A DNA stretch of 64,000 nt from Campylobacter hyointestinalis subsp. lawsonii (GCF_013372165.1 NZ_CP053828.1:558001-622000), one strand, 5' to 3'; shown: positions 18,665 to 28,214, counted from the first letter of the stretch. Numbers and translations: made by a program. The notes: a model not told the origin generated them from the sequence alone.

Positions 18665-19720
18665 TTATAATTTTTCTCGCCATGATTTTATGCAGCCACG
18701 CCCAGCTTCTACTTGAGCTATCTCTTTTAAAAGGTGCTTTATGCTAGGAGTTACTATAAGGACGAAATTGCCCTCTCTTTGGAGTCTTGCTACATGAGAC
18801 TTCTCAAAATATCCCTTAGTACCACAAAACAACACCGCAGCACTCGTGACCTTTTGAGTTAGCAGTGAGCCATTTAACCTAGCTTTTAAAACCCTAATTG
18901 GCTCTATGTTTTCGATATTTTCTGATATAAGCTTAATCTCATTTAAAAGACTGTTAAATTCGCTTTTTAACTCATCTAAATTTATATTTAGATATGAGTT
19001 TATATCAGCGTGAGTTTTGTTTGATTTTTCTATCTCATCTAAGGCTGCTTGTATGATGCCAGCTGCTATGCCTGTTTGTAAGAGTATAAATCCAGGAGTT
19101 ATTTTGATTAGATACTCATAGATATTTGTGGCTAAAATATCGCTACTAGCTAAAAAATAATCTTTTATAGCCACGCTTTTTGTAGCTGAGCCCTCAAGTG
19201 TGGCGTATTTGATATTTGATTTTAAAGTAGCATTTTTGCAAACTCTTATTACGCCCATTACAGGCTTATCATCTTCATCTAAGGCTATAGCGCCAAATAC
19301 GCTATCTTCAGTGATATTTGATACCCATGGTAGATTGCCATTTATGATATATCCGCCATCAGTTTTGTGTGCTTTGAGATGATTTTTCTCAATCCCAGCA
19401 AAGGCCTTCATAGGATTAGACAGAGCCGTTCCGCCTAGAATTTCACCACTATATAGTTTTGGTAATAGCTCGTTTTTTAGCTCTTGATTATCGCTATTTA
19501 TCAAGTAGTAGATAATCGCAAATTGGCACCACATGCAAAATCCACTAGTTCCACAAATATTTGAAATTTTCGCTATATTTTCTATAGCTTTGTATATATC
19601 GCTTCTAGTTTTTAAAACAGCGAAATCACCATTTTGAGCTATCTGTTTTAATAACTCTTTTGGGTAAATTCCATCTTTATCTATAGAGTGTGCTAATTCT
19701 GCTAATTTTTGTAGTGCCAT
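18665..19720 (-). CDS. acyl-CoA dehydrogenase-like flavoprotein (SfnB/DszC-type candidate)
   Basis: 351 residues, shorter than ordinary acyl-CoA dehydrogenases (about 380-400). The middle region with GGTALSNPMKAFAGI, IINGNLPWVSN and DYFLASSDIL follows the beta-domain of the family, and the C-terminal part (about 200-351) is the helical domain. Relatives next to sulfonate-type ABC genes are FMN/FAD monooxygenases or desulfurising oxidoreductases (SfnB, DszC). I infer such a role here from context. The acyl-CoA dehydrogenase catalytic Glu could not be assigned. It follows the OsmC-like gene by 26 bp. Confidence 0.7.
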   Translation of the reverse strand: MALQKLAELAHSIDKDGIYPKELLKQIAQNGDFAVLKTRSDIYKAIENIAKISNICGTSGFCMWCQFAIIYYLINSDNQELKNELLPKLYSGEILGGTALSNPMKAFAGIEKNHLKAHKTDGGYIINGNLPWVSNITEDSVFGAIALDEDDKPVMGVIRVCKNATLKSNIKYATLEGSATKSVAIKDYFLASSDILATNIYEYLIKITPGFILLQTGIAAGIIQAALDEIEKSNKTHADINSYLNINLDELKSEFNSLLNEIKLISENIENIEPIRVLKARLNGSLLTQKVTSAAVLFCGTKGYFEKSHVARLQREGNFVLIVTPSIKHLLKEIAQVEAGRGCIKSWREKL

Positions 19721-19746
19721 TTTCTATCCTTTTATTTAACTTTTAA

Positions 19747-20277
19747 TTATTTAACTTCTAAATTTACATTTCTAAGCAGAGTATTTGCAACAGGTGAATA
19801 CTTAAGCGCGTGAGCGATAAGAGCATCATTTGTAGCTTTGTCTGCATTGCTTTGTAGATCAACTTTTACCCTTACATCTGTAAATCCAAGTGGTTTTTCG
19901 CTTAGATCACCAGTTCCCCAAACTGCAGTTATATTCAGGTCTCCCTCAAGCTCAAGCTCAAGCTTTGTTATAACTATATTTTGAGCGATTGCGTTTGCGT
20001 GGATTCCTACTGCTATACAACTTCCAAGAGCAGCTAAAACAGCTTCGCTAGGATTTGGAGCTGTATCTTCTCCAAGAAGTGTTGGTGGCTCATCTACTAT
20101 GTATGCAGGTAGATTTCTTATGTAGTTTGCATGGCGGAATTTTCCCTCTGCGACTGTGCGACACTTAAGTGTCTTGATAACATCTGGATTTTCTTTTCCA
20201 GCTTTGATTAGAGCATCTAGACCAGCTTTATCAATTGGATCTAGTCTAGTGCAAGAATTTATAGCACAATTTGCCAT
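19747..20277 (-). CDS. OsmC-like protein, atypical active site
   Basis: 176 residues of the OsmC/Ohr superfamily, whose usual members reduce organic hydroperoxides with two cysteines. The first cysteine is at 87 (ALGSCIAVG). At the position of the second (normally CP-type in the central helix) the sequence is KYSPVANTL with Ser161, so classical two-cysteine peroxidase chemistry seems impossible. Additional cysteines at 4, 9 and 39 are in the N-terminal extension. It is the first gene of the cassette OsmC, flavoprotein, binding protein, permease, ATPase. A consensus promoter and a palindrome lie 25-82 bp upstream. Confidence 0.85.
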   Translation of the reverse strand: MANCAINSCTRLDPIDKAGLDALIKAGKENPDVIKTLKCRTVAEGKFRHANYIRNLPAYIVDEPPTLLGEDTAPNPSEAVLAALGSCIAVGIHANAIAQNIVITKLELELEGDLNITAVWGTGDLSEKPLGFTDVRVKVDLQSNADKATNDALIAHALKYSPVANTLLRNVNLEVK

Positions 20278-20301
20278 TTTAAGTCCTTTATTAATATATT
20301 T

Positions 20302-20320
20302 AAAAGATATACTATCTTTT
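20302..20320. promoter_or_regulatory. 19-bp palindrome, candidate repressor operator
   Basis: AAAAGATA-tac-TATCTTTT, a perfect 8-bp inverted repeat with a 3-nt centre. It lies just downstream of the predicted transcription start of the OsmC/ABC cassette and 25 bp before its first start codon. Position suits repression by blocking initiation or escape. No regulator gene lies in the cassette. Confidence 0.6.
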
Positions 20321-20330
20321 TTGTGTTGAG

Positions 20331-20359
20331 ATTATAGCAATAAAATCATAACTTGTCAA
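20331..20359 (-). promoter_or_regulatory. consensus sigma70 promoter of the OsmC/ABC cassette
   Basis: On the minus strand TTGACA (20354-20359), a 17-bp spacer and TATAAT (20331-20336), the latter also with an upstream TG (TGCTATAAT). A perfect -35 is unusual in Campylobacter, whose sigma70 promoters normally lack one. Confidence 0.8.
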
Positions 20360-20480
20360 TATTTATTTATATAGTATATATTTAAAATAAATTTTGAAAT
20401 AATCCAAAAATAAAAGCTTCATAAGCATTTTTATGATAAAATCCACAAATTTAATTTTGAAAGTGTATTTATAATTTTTT

Positions 20481-22682
20481 ATGGAAGAACTATTTAGAAA
20501 ACTTGATCTAAATGAATATTTGGATAAATTTAACTCACTTTTGGCTAGACCTAAACCGCTTTTTATTAGTGGTGATAGCAAGGTCAATTATGAAAAACTA
20601 TCTGAAATCTCAAATATAGAACTAAGATATCCGCCAAGCGTGATAAATTTAGACGATGCTCTAGCAAGACTAAGCAAACAAGCTATTTTACATATCAGCG
20701 AAATTTACGAATTTGTTAAGATTATTCGTTATTTTTTGTACTTAAAAAAGCTTAAATTTGAAAATAAGATGAAAGCCTATCTTGATAAGATAGACATTCC
20801 TGTTTTGGTATCTGGAATTTGTGATTATTTTGATGAAAATGGCGAATTTAAAGATAGCGTAGATGATAGGCTGAGTGCTATAAATTTATCTTTTAAAAAC
20901 AAAAAAGATGAGATAAACGCCGAGCTAAAAAGGCTTATTTATACAAAAAGTATCGCTCCATATCTTGTCGATACTCAAATTCACTTTATAAATGATAATG
21001 AAGCTCTTTTGGTACGCGGTGGATTTAACCACGTTTTAAAAGGTAGCGTGATAGCTAGAAGTAGTGGTGGATATTTTTACGTATTGCCTGCAAGTATCTC
21101 AAAATTAAAAAGTGAGCAGCGCGATCTGCTTGATAAAAAAGATGAAATTCTATATGAATACTCTAAAAATATAAGTTCTGTATTTCATAAAAATCTTATG
21201 TTTTTAAAATTTATAAACTCTGCTTTTGATCATATCGATGCTCTTATGGCAAGAGCTTCAATGGCAAAATTAGGTGATTTGGATTTTGTTCTTAGTGATA
21301 GTAGTAAAGATATCATTTTAAAGGATTTTGCTCATCCTGCACTTAAAAATCCTAAACGAATTAGCGTGAGTTTTAAAGGCAAAGTTCTGCTTATAACAGG
21401 CGTGAATGCCGGCGGAAAAAGTATGCTATTAAAAAGCATACTAAGTGCAGCTCTGCTCTCAAAATACCTTCTTCCTATGAGTATAAACTCGCAGTGTAGC
21501 CATATAGGCACATTTAAAGAGTTTGATGCTATCATAGAAGATCCGCAAAATGCAAAGAACGATATATCTACGTTTGCAGGTAGAATGCTGCATTTTTCTA
21601 AAATCTTTGGTAAAAAATCTTTGCTAATCGGAGTTGATGAGATAGAGTTAGGAACAGACTTTGAAGAAGCGGCCAGTCTTTATAGTGCGATCATAGACAA
21701 ACTTTTAGAAAATGATATAAAAATGGTTATAACCACTCACCACAAACGACTTGCTATGCTACTTGCTAAAAATAGCGAAGTGGAGCTTTTAGCCGCACTT
21801 TATGATGAAGCAAACTCAAGACCAAAGTATGAGTTTTTAGCTGGAATTATAGGCAAATCTTACGCTTTTGAAACAGCTGTTCGTTACGGAATACCATCAA
21901 ATTTAGTAGCTTTAGCTAAAAAAACTTACGGCGAAGATAAAGAAAATTTAAATGAAGCCATAAGCAAGGCTATAAATTTAGAAATGGAGTTAAAAGTCAA
22001 GCTAAATGAAGTAAATTTAAAAGAAGAGAAGCTAAACTCGCTTTTACAAAGTTTAAAAGATCAAAAAGAAAAAGTAGATGAAGACTTAAAAAGAGCTGTT
22101 TCTAAGCTAGAGTTTGAGTATTATAAAGCTATAAATGAAGCAAAAAGAGGAGTAAGCCTAACAGACACAAAAGAGAAGCAAAGAAGTATAAATAAGGCAA
22201 ATGAGCTAGTTACTAAGATAGAAAAACCGCAAAATTTAATAGAGCCTTTGGAGCTAAAAATAGGCGATAAAGTAAAATACGAAAAGATAAAAGGCGAAGT
22301 GCTTAGTCTAAATAAAAATGAAGCTACTATCTTAAGCGATGGAATGAAACTAAGAGTTCCTATAACTCTTTTAAAAAGAAGTGGAAACATTCCAAATTTA
22401 ACAAAGAAAAATATAAGCGTAAAAGTATCTCGTCCGGTGAGTGCAAGTGTGGTTTTAGATCTTCACGGACTCAGGGGCGAAGAGGCTATAGATAGATTAG
22501 ATAAATTTATCTCAGATGCTTTGATAGCTGGATTTGATGAGGTTTTAATAAAGCATGGTATCGGCACAGGCAAGCTAGCGTATGCCGTAAAAGAGTTTTT
22601 AAAATCCCACCCAAGTGTTAAAGCATTTAGAGATGGGGCACCAAGCGAGGGTGGTTTTGGTAGTAAAGTAGTGAAATTATAA
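20481..22682 (+). CDS. mutS2: endonuclease MutS2
   Basis: 733-residue MutS2 (SMR-domain ATPase). The MutS-type ATPase core has Walker A TGVNAGGKSMLLKS (306-319) and Walker B in LLIGVDEIELGTDFEE. A long coiled-coil segment (about 490-570) is followed by a KOW-like stretch and the C-terminal Smr nuclease domain (about 655-733, VVLDLHGLRGEEAI and KHGIGTGKL). MutS2 acts on recombination intermediates or on collided ribosomes, depending on species. It is divergent from the cassette. In C. jejuni it sits directly next to the Cj1053c-murC pair, which the cassette separates here. Confidence 0.94.
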   Translation: MEELFRKLDLNEYLDKFNSLLARPKPLFISGDSKVNYEKLSEISNIELRYPPSVINLDDALARLSKQAILHISEIYEFVKIIRYFLYLKKLKFENKMKAYLDKIDIPVLVSGICDYFDENGEFKDSVDDRLSAINLSFKNKKDEINAELKRLIYTKSIAPYLVDTQIHFINDNEALLVRGGFNHVLKGSVIARSSGGYFYVLPASISKLKSEQRDLLDKKDEILYEYSKNISSVFHKNLMFLKFINSAFDHIDALMARASMAKLGDLDFVLSDSSKDIILKDFAHPALKNPKRISVSFKGKVLLITGVNAGGKSMLLKSILSAALLSKYLLPMSINSQCSHIGTFKEFDAIIEDPQNAKNDISTFAGRMLHFSKIFGKKSLLIGVDEIELGTDFEEAASLYSAIIDKLLENDIKMVITTHHKRLAMLLAKNSEVELLAALYDEANSRPKYEFLAGIIGKSYAFETAVRYGIPSNLVALAKKTYGEDKENLNEAISKAINLEMELKVKLNEVNLKEEKLNSLLQSLKDQKEKVDEDLKRAVSKLEFEYYKAINEAKRGVSLTDTKEKQRSINKANELVTKIEKPQNLIEPLELKIGDKVKYEKIKGEVLSLNKNEATILSDGMKLRVPITLLKRSGNIPNLTKKNISVKVSRPVSASVVLDLHGLRGEEAIDRLDKFISDALIAGFDEVLIKHGIGTGKLAYAVKEFLKSHPSVKAFRDGAPSEGGFGSKVVKL

Positions 22683-22741
22683 AATTAAATCATTAAGTAG
22701 AGTTATTTTTATGATAAAATATAAAAATTTAAAAAAGGTTA

Positions 22742-24595
22742 ATGATGGTTAGAGTAGTTAAACATCCGGTTATTTACGCATTCTTGATATTTCTTATTAT
22801 AAATATCGTTATTTTTATTGTGAAATTTGAAACCGCTTATAATTTTGATAACAATAGAAGCAATAAAATGGATTCTGAGATTATGATGAGTATGCTAAAA
22901 TCATCGTTGAAAGATCAAAATATCAGCAAAAGCAAAATCACCGAGCTGTTTAACCATCTTCAAGTAGATGGCTGGATAGTTAAATTTGATGAAAATAAGA
23001 CCATATCTTATATATTTAGCAACAAAAATGTAAAATTACCACTAAATGAGATCGAAACAAATAAAATGTTTTTTGAAAACGGCTTTTATAAAGAAAAGTT
23101 TTTGTTAAATAACAGAGTTGATATCTTGCATTTTGATGAGATAAGCAACAATCTTTTTGTAGGATATAAATTTAATGCATCTGTAGAAGATAATGAATTT
23201 GTGGTAAAAGATTTTATGTCGTGGTTTTTTGCAAATATGGCAATTACTTTTATATTTAGCTTTATTTTGATGCTTGCTTTGATATATAAATTTAAAAAAG
23301 ATAAGAAAAAGTGGATTGAAAAGCAAAACTACATAGAGTCTGTACATAATGAAAACAAAAAATTATCTAGGTTATTAAATAGCGATCATATAACAAATTT
23401 ACCAAACAGGCTAGCTTTGGAAAATGAGATCAAAACTATGGAAAATCCTAAAATTTTTGTAATCGAAATAGATGATTATATAAATACACTTAGTTATTAC
23501 GGAAATGAGATTTTCAACAAAGTGTTGATTATATTTTCAGATCTATTGAGGGATTTTTCAGAGCAAAGAAATATGAAAGCATATAAGATATCAGATAGTC
23601 AGTTTGCTGTATGTGGGGATAGCGATCTGTTTTTTGAAGATTATGAACGTATAGCAAAAGATATGATAGATAGTTTTAAAATATGTAGCATAGAAGTAGA
23701 TAAAGATGAGCGTATCTGCGTGGAAGTACGCTGTACTATAGGATTTTGTATAGAAAAAGAAGATACATTAAACAAAGCTCTTATAGCTTTAAATGAAGCA
23801 TCTATTTTGCGTAAGAATTTGTTGTGCTATTTTGACAATATAAACAATAAGCATAAATACAAATCAAAGATAGAAAATTACTCTCTTATACAAAACGCGA
23901 TTTTAAATAATAAAGTAGTTTCGTACTATCAGCCTATCTTTGACAAGGATAAAAATATAGTTAAATATGAAACTTTAGTCAGGATAAAGAGCGACAATGG
24001 AGGCATAATACTTCCAGGAAATTTTCTAAAAGATTCAAAAGATATCAAGTGTTATAATGAAATAGAAAAAATACTTATAGAAAAAAGTTTAATAGACTTA
24101 AAAGAAAACCCAGATGTGACTATATCTATAAATTTAAGCATGGCAGATATGACTAATGACGATGTGAGTCTATTTTTGATGGATATGATTCGTAAGCTAC
24201 AGATATCAGATAGACTTATTTTTGAGATATTAGAAGATGAAAATATAACAGACTTTCAAAGAGTAAATAGCTTTTTGGATAAAGCTAGAAAAATGGGTGT
24301 AAGGATAGCTATAGACGACTTTGGTAGCGGATATAGTAATTTTTCATATATACTAAAGCTAAAACCCGATTATATAAAGATAGATGGATCTATCATCAAA
24401 AATATAGATAAAGACAAAGATTCATATGCTATGGCTGGTGCTATAGTCGACTTTGCAAAGAAGCTCGGTATAAAAACTATAGCTGAGTTTGTACATTCTA
24501 AAGAGGTATTTGATATATGTGTTGCTCTTGGAGTAGATGAGTTTCAAGGATTTTATCTAAGCGATCCAAAAGATGGTTTTATAAAAAATATTTAA
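22742..24595 (+). CDS. membrane GGDEF-EAL protein, GGDEF degenerate, probable c-di-GMP phosphodiesterase
   Basis: 617 residues. Membrane segments at about 9-29 and 160-182 flank a roughly 130-residue periplasmic sensor region. A GGDEF domain (about 212-365) has SDSQF (284-288) where GGDEF is expected, so it should not make c-di-GMP. The EAL domain (about 378-612) reads YETLVR with Glu410 (EAL changed to ETL) and keeps INLS (Asn464), Glu496, DDFG (525-528), Lys546, AEF with Glu582 and Gln602. The metal and substrate ligands are therefore complete and phosphodiesterase activity is plausible. It is followed after 9 bp by the LysE-type gene. Confidence 0.9.
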   Translation: MMVRVVKHPVIYAFLIFLIINIVIFIVKFETAYNFDNNRSNKMDSEIMMSMLKSSLKDQNISKSKITELFNHLQVDGWIVKFDENKTISYIFSNKNVKLPLNEIETNKMFFENGFYKEKFLLNNRVDILHFDEISNNLFVGYKFNASVEDNEFVVKDFMSWFFANMAITFIFSFILMLALIYKFKKDKKKWIEKQNYIESVHNENKKLSRLLNSDHITNLPNRLALENEIKTMENPKIFVIEIDDYINTLSYYGNEIFNKVLIIFSDLLRDFSEQRNMKAYKISDSQFAVCGDSDLFFEDYERIAKDMIDSFKICSIEVDKDERICVEVRCTIGFCIEKEDTLNKALIALNEASILRKNLLCYFDNINNKHKYKSKIENYSLIQNAILNNKVVSYYQPIFDKDKNIVKYETLVRIKSDNGGIILPGNFLKDSKDIKCYNEIEKILIEKSLIDLKENPDVTISINLSMADMTNDDVSLFLMDMIRKLQISDRLIFEILEDENITDFQRVNSFLDKARKMGVRIAIDDFGSGYSNFSYILKLKPDYIKIDGSIIKNIDKDKDSYAMAGAIVDFAKKLGIKTIAEFVHSKEVFDICVALGVDEFQGFYLSDPKDGFIKNI

Positions 24596-24604
24596 AGGTT
24601 AAAT

Positions 24605-25204
24605 ATGGAGTCTTTTATCCAAGGCTTACTTCTTGGTTTTGGTGCGGCAGTTCCAATTGGTCCTGTAAATATACTTATTATGTCATATTCTCTAAAGAGA
24701 TACGCACTTGGCGTGGGAGTTGGTTTAGGAGCGATGAGCGTGGATATATTTTATATGCTGCTTATGAGTTTTGGTCTGCTTAAATTTTTAAATCAACCGA
24801 TGTTTTTAAATTTACTCTCTATATTTGGTTTTTTATTTTTATTATACATTGCGTACTTGACTTATAAGAGTGCTGATTTGCTTGTAGCTAAGGAACCAAA
24901 TTTAAAAGAAAATTCGTTTTTATCTTGTTATGCTAAAGGTGTGCTTTTAAATTTAGTAAATCCATATATTATAGGATTTTGGATATCGGTTTCTAGTTTT
25001 GCGGCTAGTTCAAGTAACGCTCTTATGAGTCTTAGCGGACTTATCATATCTATCGGGCTTTGGATTTTAGGATTACCTTTGGTCGTTAGTAAGTCAAAGC
25101 GTTTTATATCTCAAACTACGGCAAAGATATTTGCTTATGTTTCTGCGCTACTTATGGTCGTTTTTGCTTTTATGCTTATTTATAATACATTTTTTAAAGG
25201 CTAA
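24605..25204 (+). CDS. LysE family exporter
   Basis: 199-residue inner-membrane protein with six hydrophobic segments. The LysE/RhtB signature is at the N-terminus (GFGAAVPIGPVNILIMSYSL), and the central FLLYIAYLTYKS is also typical. The family exports amino acids, but substrate cannot be predicted. It lies between the GGDEF/EAL gene and dapE with 3-9 bp spacing. Co-transcription with dapE (lysine/diaminopimelate synthesis) may hint at a related substrate; this is inference. Confidence 0.85.
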   Translation: MESFIQGLLLGFGAAVPIGPVNILIMSYSLKRYALGVGVGLGAMSVDIFYMLLMSFGLLKFLNQPMFLNLLSIFGFLFLLYIAYLTYKSADLLVAKEPNLKENSFLSCYAKGVLLNLVNPYIIGFWISVSSFAASSSNALMSLSGLIISIGLWILGLPLVVSKSKRFISQTTAKIFAYVSALLMVVFAFMLIYNTFFKG

Positions 25205-25207
25205 ATT

Positions 25208-26302
25208 ATGGAAGTTATAGAGGTACTTCAAGAACTTTTAAGGTTTAAAAGTATAACTCATGATGATGATGGAGCTATGAATTATATAGATATGTTTATG
25301 GATGACTTTTCTGCAGAGTTTGTAGAAGCAAGTGGCGTAAAAAATCTCATTTTGACAAAAAAATTTGGAAGTGGTGCTCATCTGTGTTTTGCAGGGCATA
25401 TAGACGTTGTTCCAGCTGGAGAAGGTTGGGATAGCGATCCTTTTGAGCCTGAGCTAAAAGATGGTTTTATATACGCAAGGGGCGCCCAAGATATGAAAAG
25501 TGGAGTTGCAGCTTTTTTATGTGCATGTAAAGACGCTACTAAATTTGATGGAACTCTTAGCGTGATACTCACTAGCGATGAAGAAGGCGACGCTATTTTT
25601 GGTACTTTTGAGGCTTTAAAATATTTAAAGCAAAAAGATAGGCTTCCTGATTTTGCGATAGTTGCAGAGCCTACTTGTGAAAAAATTATGGGCGACTCTC
25701 TTAAAGTAGGACGTAGAGGCTCTATAAATGGAGTTGTCGTAGTAAAAGGTGTGCAAGGTCACGTGGCATATCCGCAAAAATGTATAAACCCAGCTCATCA
25801 AGTAGCTTCAGTTTTAGCTGATTTTGCAGGTTTTAATCTAGATAGTGGAAGTAAGTATTTTGAAGAGAGTAAAATAGTCATAACAGATATTAGGGGTGGT
25901 ATGGAAGTTACAAATGTTACTCCTGGTAGCATAAAAATAATGTTTAATGTAAGAAATTCAGATCAAACTAGCTACGAAGATGTCAAAAAATATACTGAAC
26001 ATATTTTTCATGGGTTTGATTTTGTTTTAAATTTAAAACAGAGTTCAAAACCATTTTTGACAGACGAAAATTCGAAAATAGTAACTTCTTTATCAGATAG
26101 TATCTATAAGATCTGTGGCATAAAACCGGCTCTAAGCACGGCAGGTGGCACAAGCGATGCAAGGTATTTTGCTGCGTTTGGTATCCCAGTAGTTGAGTTT
26201 GGTGTCGTAAATGATAGAATTCACGCAGCAAATGAACGCGTGAGTGTAGATGAAGTGCAGCGTTTGTATGAAGTATTTTCAAATCTAATACAAACCTTTT
26301 AA
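25208..26302 (+). CDS. dapE: succinyl-diaminopimelate desuccinylase DapE
   Basis: Dinuclear zinc hydrolase that removes succinate from N-succinyl-LL-diaminopimelate, for lysine and peptidoglycan synthesis. 364 residues, M20 family. His64 and Asp66 are in [14 protein letters not shown], the bridging Asp95 in RGAQDMKSG, Glu-Glu in [12 protein letters not shown], and the C-terminal ligand region in IHAANERV. A dimerisation domain lies at about 170-290. It follows the LysE gene by 3 bp. Confidence 0.93.
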   Translation: MEVIEVLQELLRFKSITHDDDGAMNYIDMFMDDFSAEFVEASGVKNLILTKKFGSGAHLCFAGHIDVVPAGEGWDSDPFEPELKDGFIYARGAQDMKSGVAAFLCACKDATKFDGTLSVILTSDEEGDAIFGTFEALKYLKQKDRLPDFAIVAEPTCEKIMGDSLKVGRRGSINGVVVVKGVQGHVAYPQKCINPAHQVASVLADFAGFNLDSGSKYFEESKIVITDIRGGMEVTNVTPGSIKIMFNVRNSDQTSYEDVKKYTEHIFHGFDFVLNLKQSSKPFLTDENSKIVTSLSDSIYKICGIKPALSTAGGTSDARYFAAFGIPVVEFGVVNDRIHAANERVSVDEVQRLYEVFSNLIQTF

Positions 26303-26382
26303 GCCAGTTTTCGTTATTTTTTTCAAATTAATTTAATAAAGTTTTATATATACTATCTAACAAAATTTTAGGAGCCAAAATC

Positions 26383-27729
26383 ATGAAAGAAAAGCATTAT
26401 GAAGTCGCCATAGTAGGTGGCGGTATCAGCGGTGCGGCATTATTATACGAGCTTGCAAGATATACCGATATAAATAGTTTAGTGTTGATAGAAAAATACG
26501 GCGGACTTGCAACACTAAATTCAAAAGGAACTGCGAATTCTCAAACCGTACATTGCGGTGATATAGAAACTAACTATACTTTTGAGAAAGCTAGTAAAGT
26601 CAGAAGAACAGCTGCAATGGTTGTAAAATATGGTATTCAGCATAATCTTCAAGGCAAATATATGTTTGATGGTCAAAAAATGGCTATCGGCGTCGGTGAT
26701 AGCGAAGTAGAATACATAAAAAAACGTTACGAAGAGTTTAAGCCATTATATCCATATATAGAATTCTACGACAAAGAAGAGTTAGCTAAGATAGAACCTA
26801 AAATTATTTACGACAAAAACGGAAATCAAAGAAGCGAAAATGTAGTAGGTATGGGCGTTAAAAGTGGTGTTTATACTACTGTTGATTTTGGAGCATTTAC
26901 ATCTACGTTTGTAGATAATGCAAGAAAAGAGGGTAAAGAGTGCGACTTATATCTAAATAGCGAAGTTACAGATATAAATCAAGTCGGAGATAAATTCTAC
27001 ATAACCACAAAAAATGGGCTTTCTATAAGTGCTGATTTTGTTGTGGTAAATGCCGGTGCTCACTCACTATTTTTAGCTCACAGAATGGGGTATGGTTTAA
27101 ATTTTGGTTGTTTGCCTATGGCAGGAAGCTTTTATCTAACAAAACAAAAACTTCTAAACGGCAAGGTTTATATGGTGCAAAATCCAAAATTACCTTTTGC
27201 TGCTTTGCACGGAGATCCTGATATCTTAGCAGATGGTTGTACTCGTTTTGGACCAACTGCTCTTGCTCTGCCAAAACTAGAAAGATATCATGGCACTTAT
27301 AGAAGTTTTATGGATTTTTGTAAGACTTTAAATTTTGATGGCGACATAGTTAAGATATTTTATGATCTGCTAAAAGATAGCGAGATTAGAAATTACATTC
27401 TTAGAAATTTTATGTTTGAAGTTCCATATTTAAATAAAAAACTATTTGTAAAAGATGCTAGAAAGATCGTCCCTAGTCTAGAAGTCAGCGATATTTACTA
27501 CGCAAGAGGGTTTGGCGGAGTTAGACCTCAAGTCTTAAATAAAACAGAGAAAAAATTAATGCTCGGTGAGGCTAGTATAAATACTGAAAAAGGCATTATC
27601 TTTAATATGACGCCAAGTCCAGGAGCTACTAGCTGCTTAGGAAATGCAGAACGCGACGTAAAAGAAATATGCAAATTCCTTAATAAAAACTTTAATGAAG
27701 AGAAATTTAACCAAGAGCTGGTTGATTAA
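26383..27729 (+). CDS. mqo: malate:quinone oxidoreductase
   Basis: FAD-dependent membrane-associated enzyme that oxidises malate to oxaloacetate and reduces the quinone pool. In Campylobacter it serves the citric-acid cycle. The N-terminus YEVAIVGGGISGAALLYEL is the FAD-binding Rossmann motif, and FVVVNAGAHS the second dinucleotide contact. At 448 residues it belongs to the shorter epsilonproteobacterial type. RBS AGGAGCC precedes the ATG. It has its own promoter region of 80 bp after dapE. Confidence 0.9.
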   Translation: MKEKHYEVAIVGGGISGAALLYELARYTDINSLVLIEKYGGLATLNSKGTANSQTVHCGDIETNYTFEKASKVRRTAAMVVKYGIQHNLQGKYMFDGQKMAIGVGDSEVEYIKKRYEEFKPLYPYIEFYDKEELAKIEPKIIYDKNGNQRSENVVGMGVKSGVYTTVDFGAFTSTFVDNARKEGKECDLYLNSEVTDINQVGDKFYITTKNGLSISADFVVVNAGAHSLFLAHRMGYGLNFGCLPMAGSFYLTKQKLLNGKVYMVQNPKLPFAALHGDPDILADGCTRFGPTALALPKLERYHGTYRSFMDFCKTLNFDGDIVKIFYDLLKDSEIRNYILRNFMFEVPYLNKKLFVKDARKIVPSLEVSDIYYARGFGGVRPQVLNKTEKKLMLGEASINTEKGIIFNMTPSPGATSCLGNAERDVKEICKFLNKNFNEEKFNQELVD

Positions 27730-27737
27730 GATTAAAT

Positions 27738-28183
27738 TTGAACAATAACGATAAACAAAATAAGAGTAGTCTTTATATAAACCAAGATTTATACAAAGAA
27801 GGGAATGATGATGCACAATACTCTTATGAAAGCCTTGATTTTGGTTGTGAAAATGGCAGATTTCTTTTAACTCCTAAAATTAATGTCTTAGGGTGCGATA
27901 AAAGTCCTAAGATACTTGAAATTTGCAAGTCTATACGTCCAGATCATTGCAAGACATCGATGCTAAATTTGATAAAAATATGCTTGATTTTATTTATTTT
28001 GCAAAAAATGGCGATTTATACAAAAGTTCTGTATTTCATATAACCAAGCATTATTATACTTCAAAAGATATTTTAGAACTATCAAAAGTATCAAATTTAA
28101 AGCAAGTAAAAAGACTAAACGTAAATCTTTTTAGCGATCATCTTGCTAATAAGGTGCTTTATATATTTCAAAAGCAGTTTTAG
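27738..28183 (+). pseudogene. frameshifted SAM-dependent methyltransferase remnant
   Basis: The first frame (TTG at 27738) gives YESLDFGCENGRFLL and INVLGCDKSPKILEICK, the SAM-binding loop and second motif of a class I methyltransferase. Near 27946 the homology continues in another frame with LQDIDAKFDKNMLDFIYFAK and ends at 28183. Only about 148 codons remain and the spacing between the first two motifs is short, so there is probably an internal deletion as well as the frameshift. It starts 8 bp after mqo. Confidence 0.65.
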
Positions 28184-28208
28184 CAACCAAATTGTTATTT
28201 AAATTTGT

Positions 28209-28214
28209 TATAAT
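28209..28214 (+). promoter_or_regulatory. extended -10 promoter for pyk
   Basis: TTTGTTATAAT (TGnTATAAT) 30 bp before the pyk start codon, after an AT-rich stretch; typical of Campylobacter sigma70 promoters. Confidence 0.6.
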
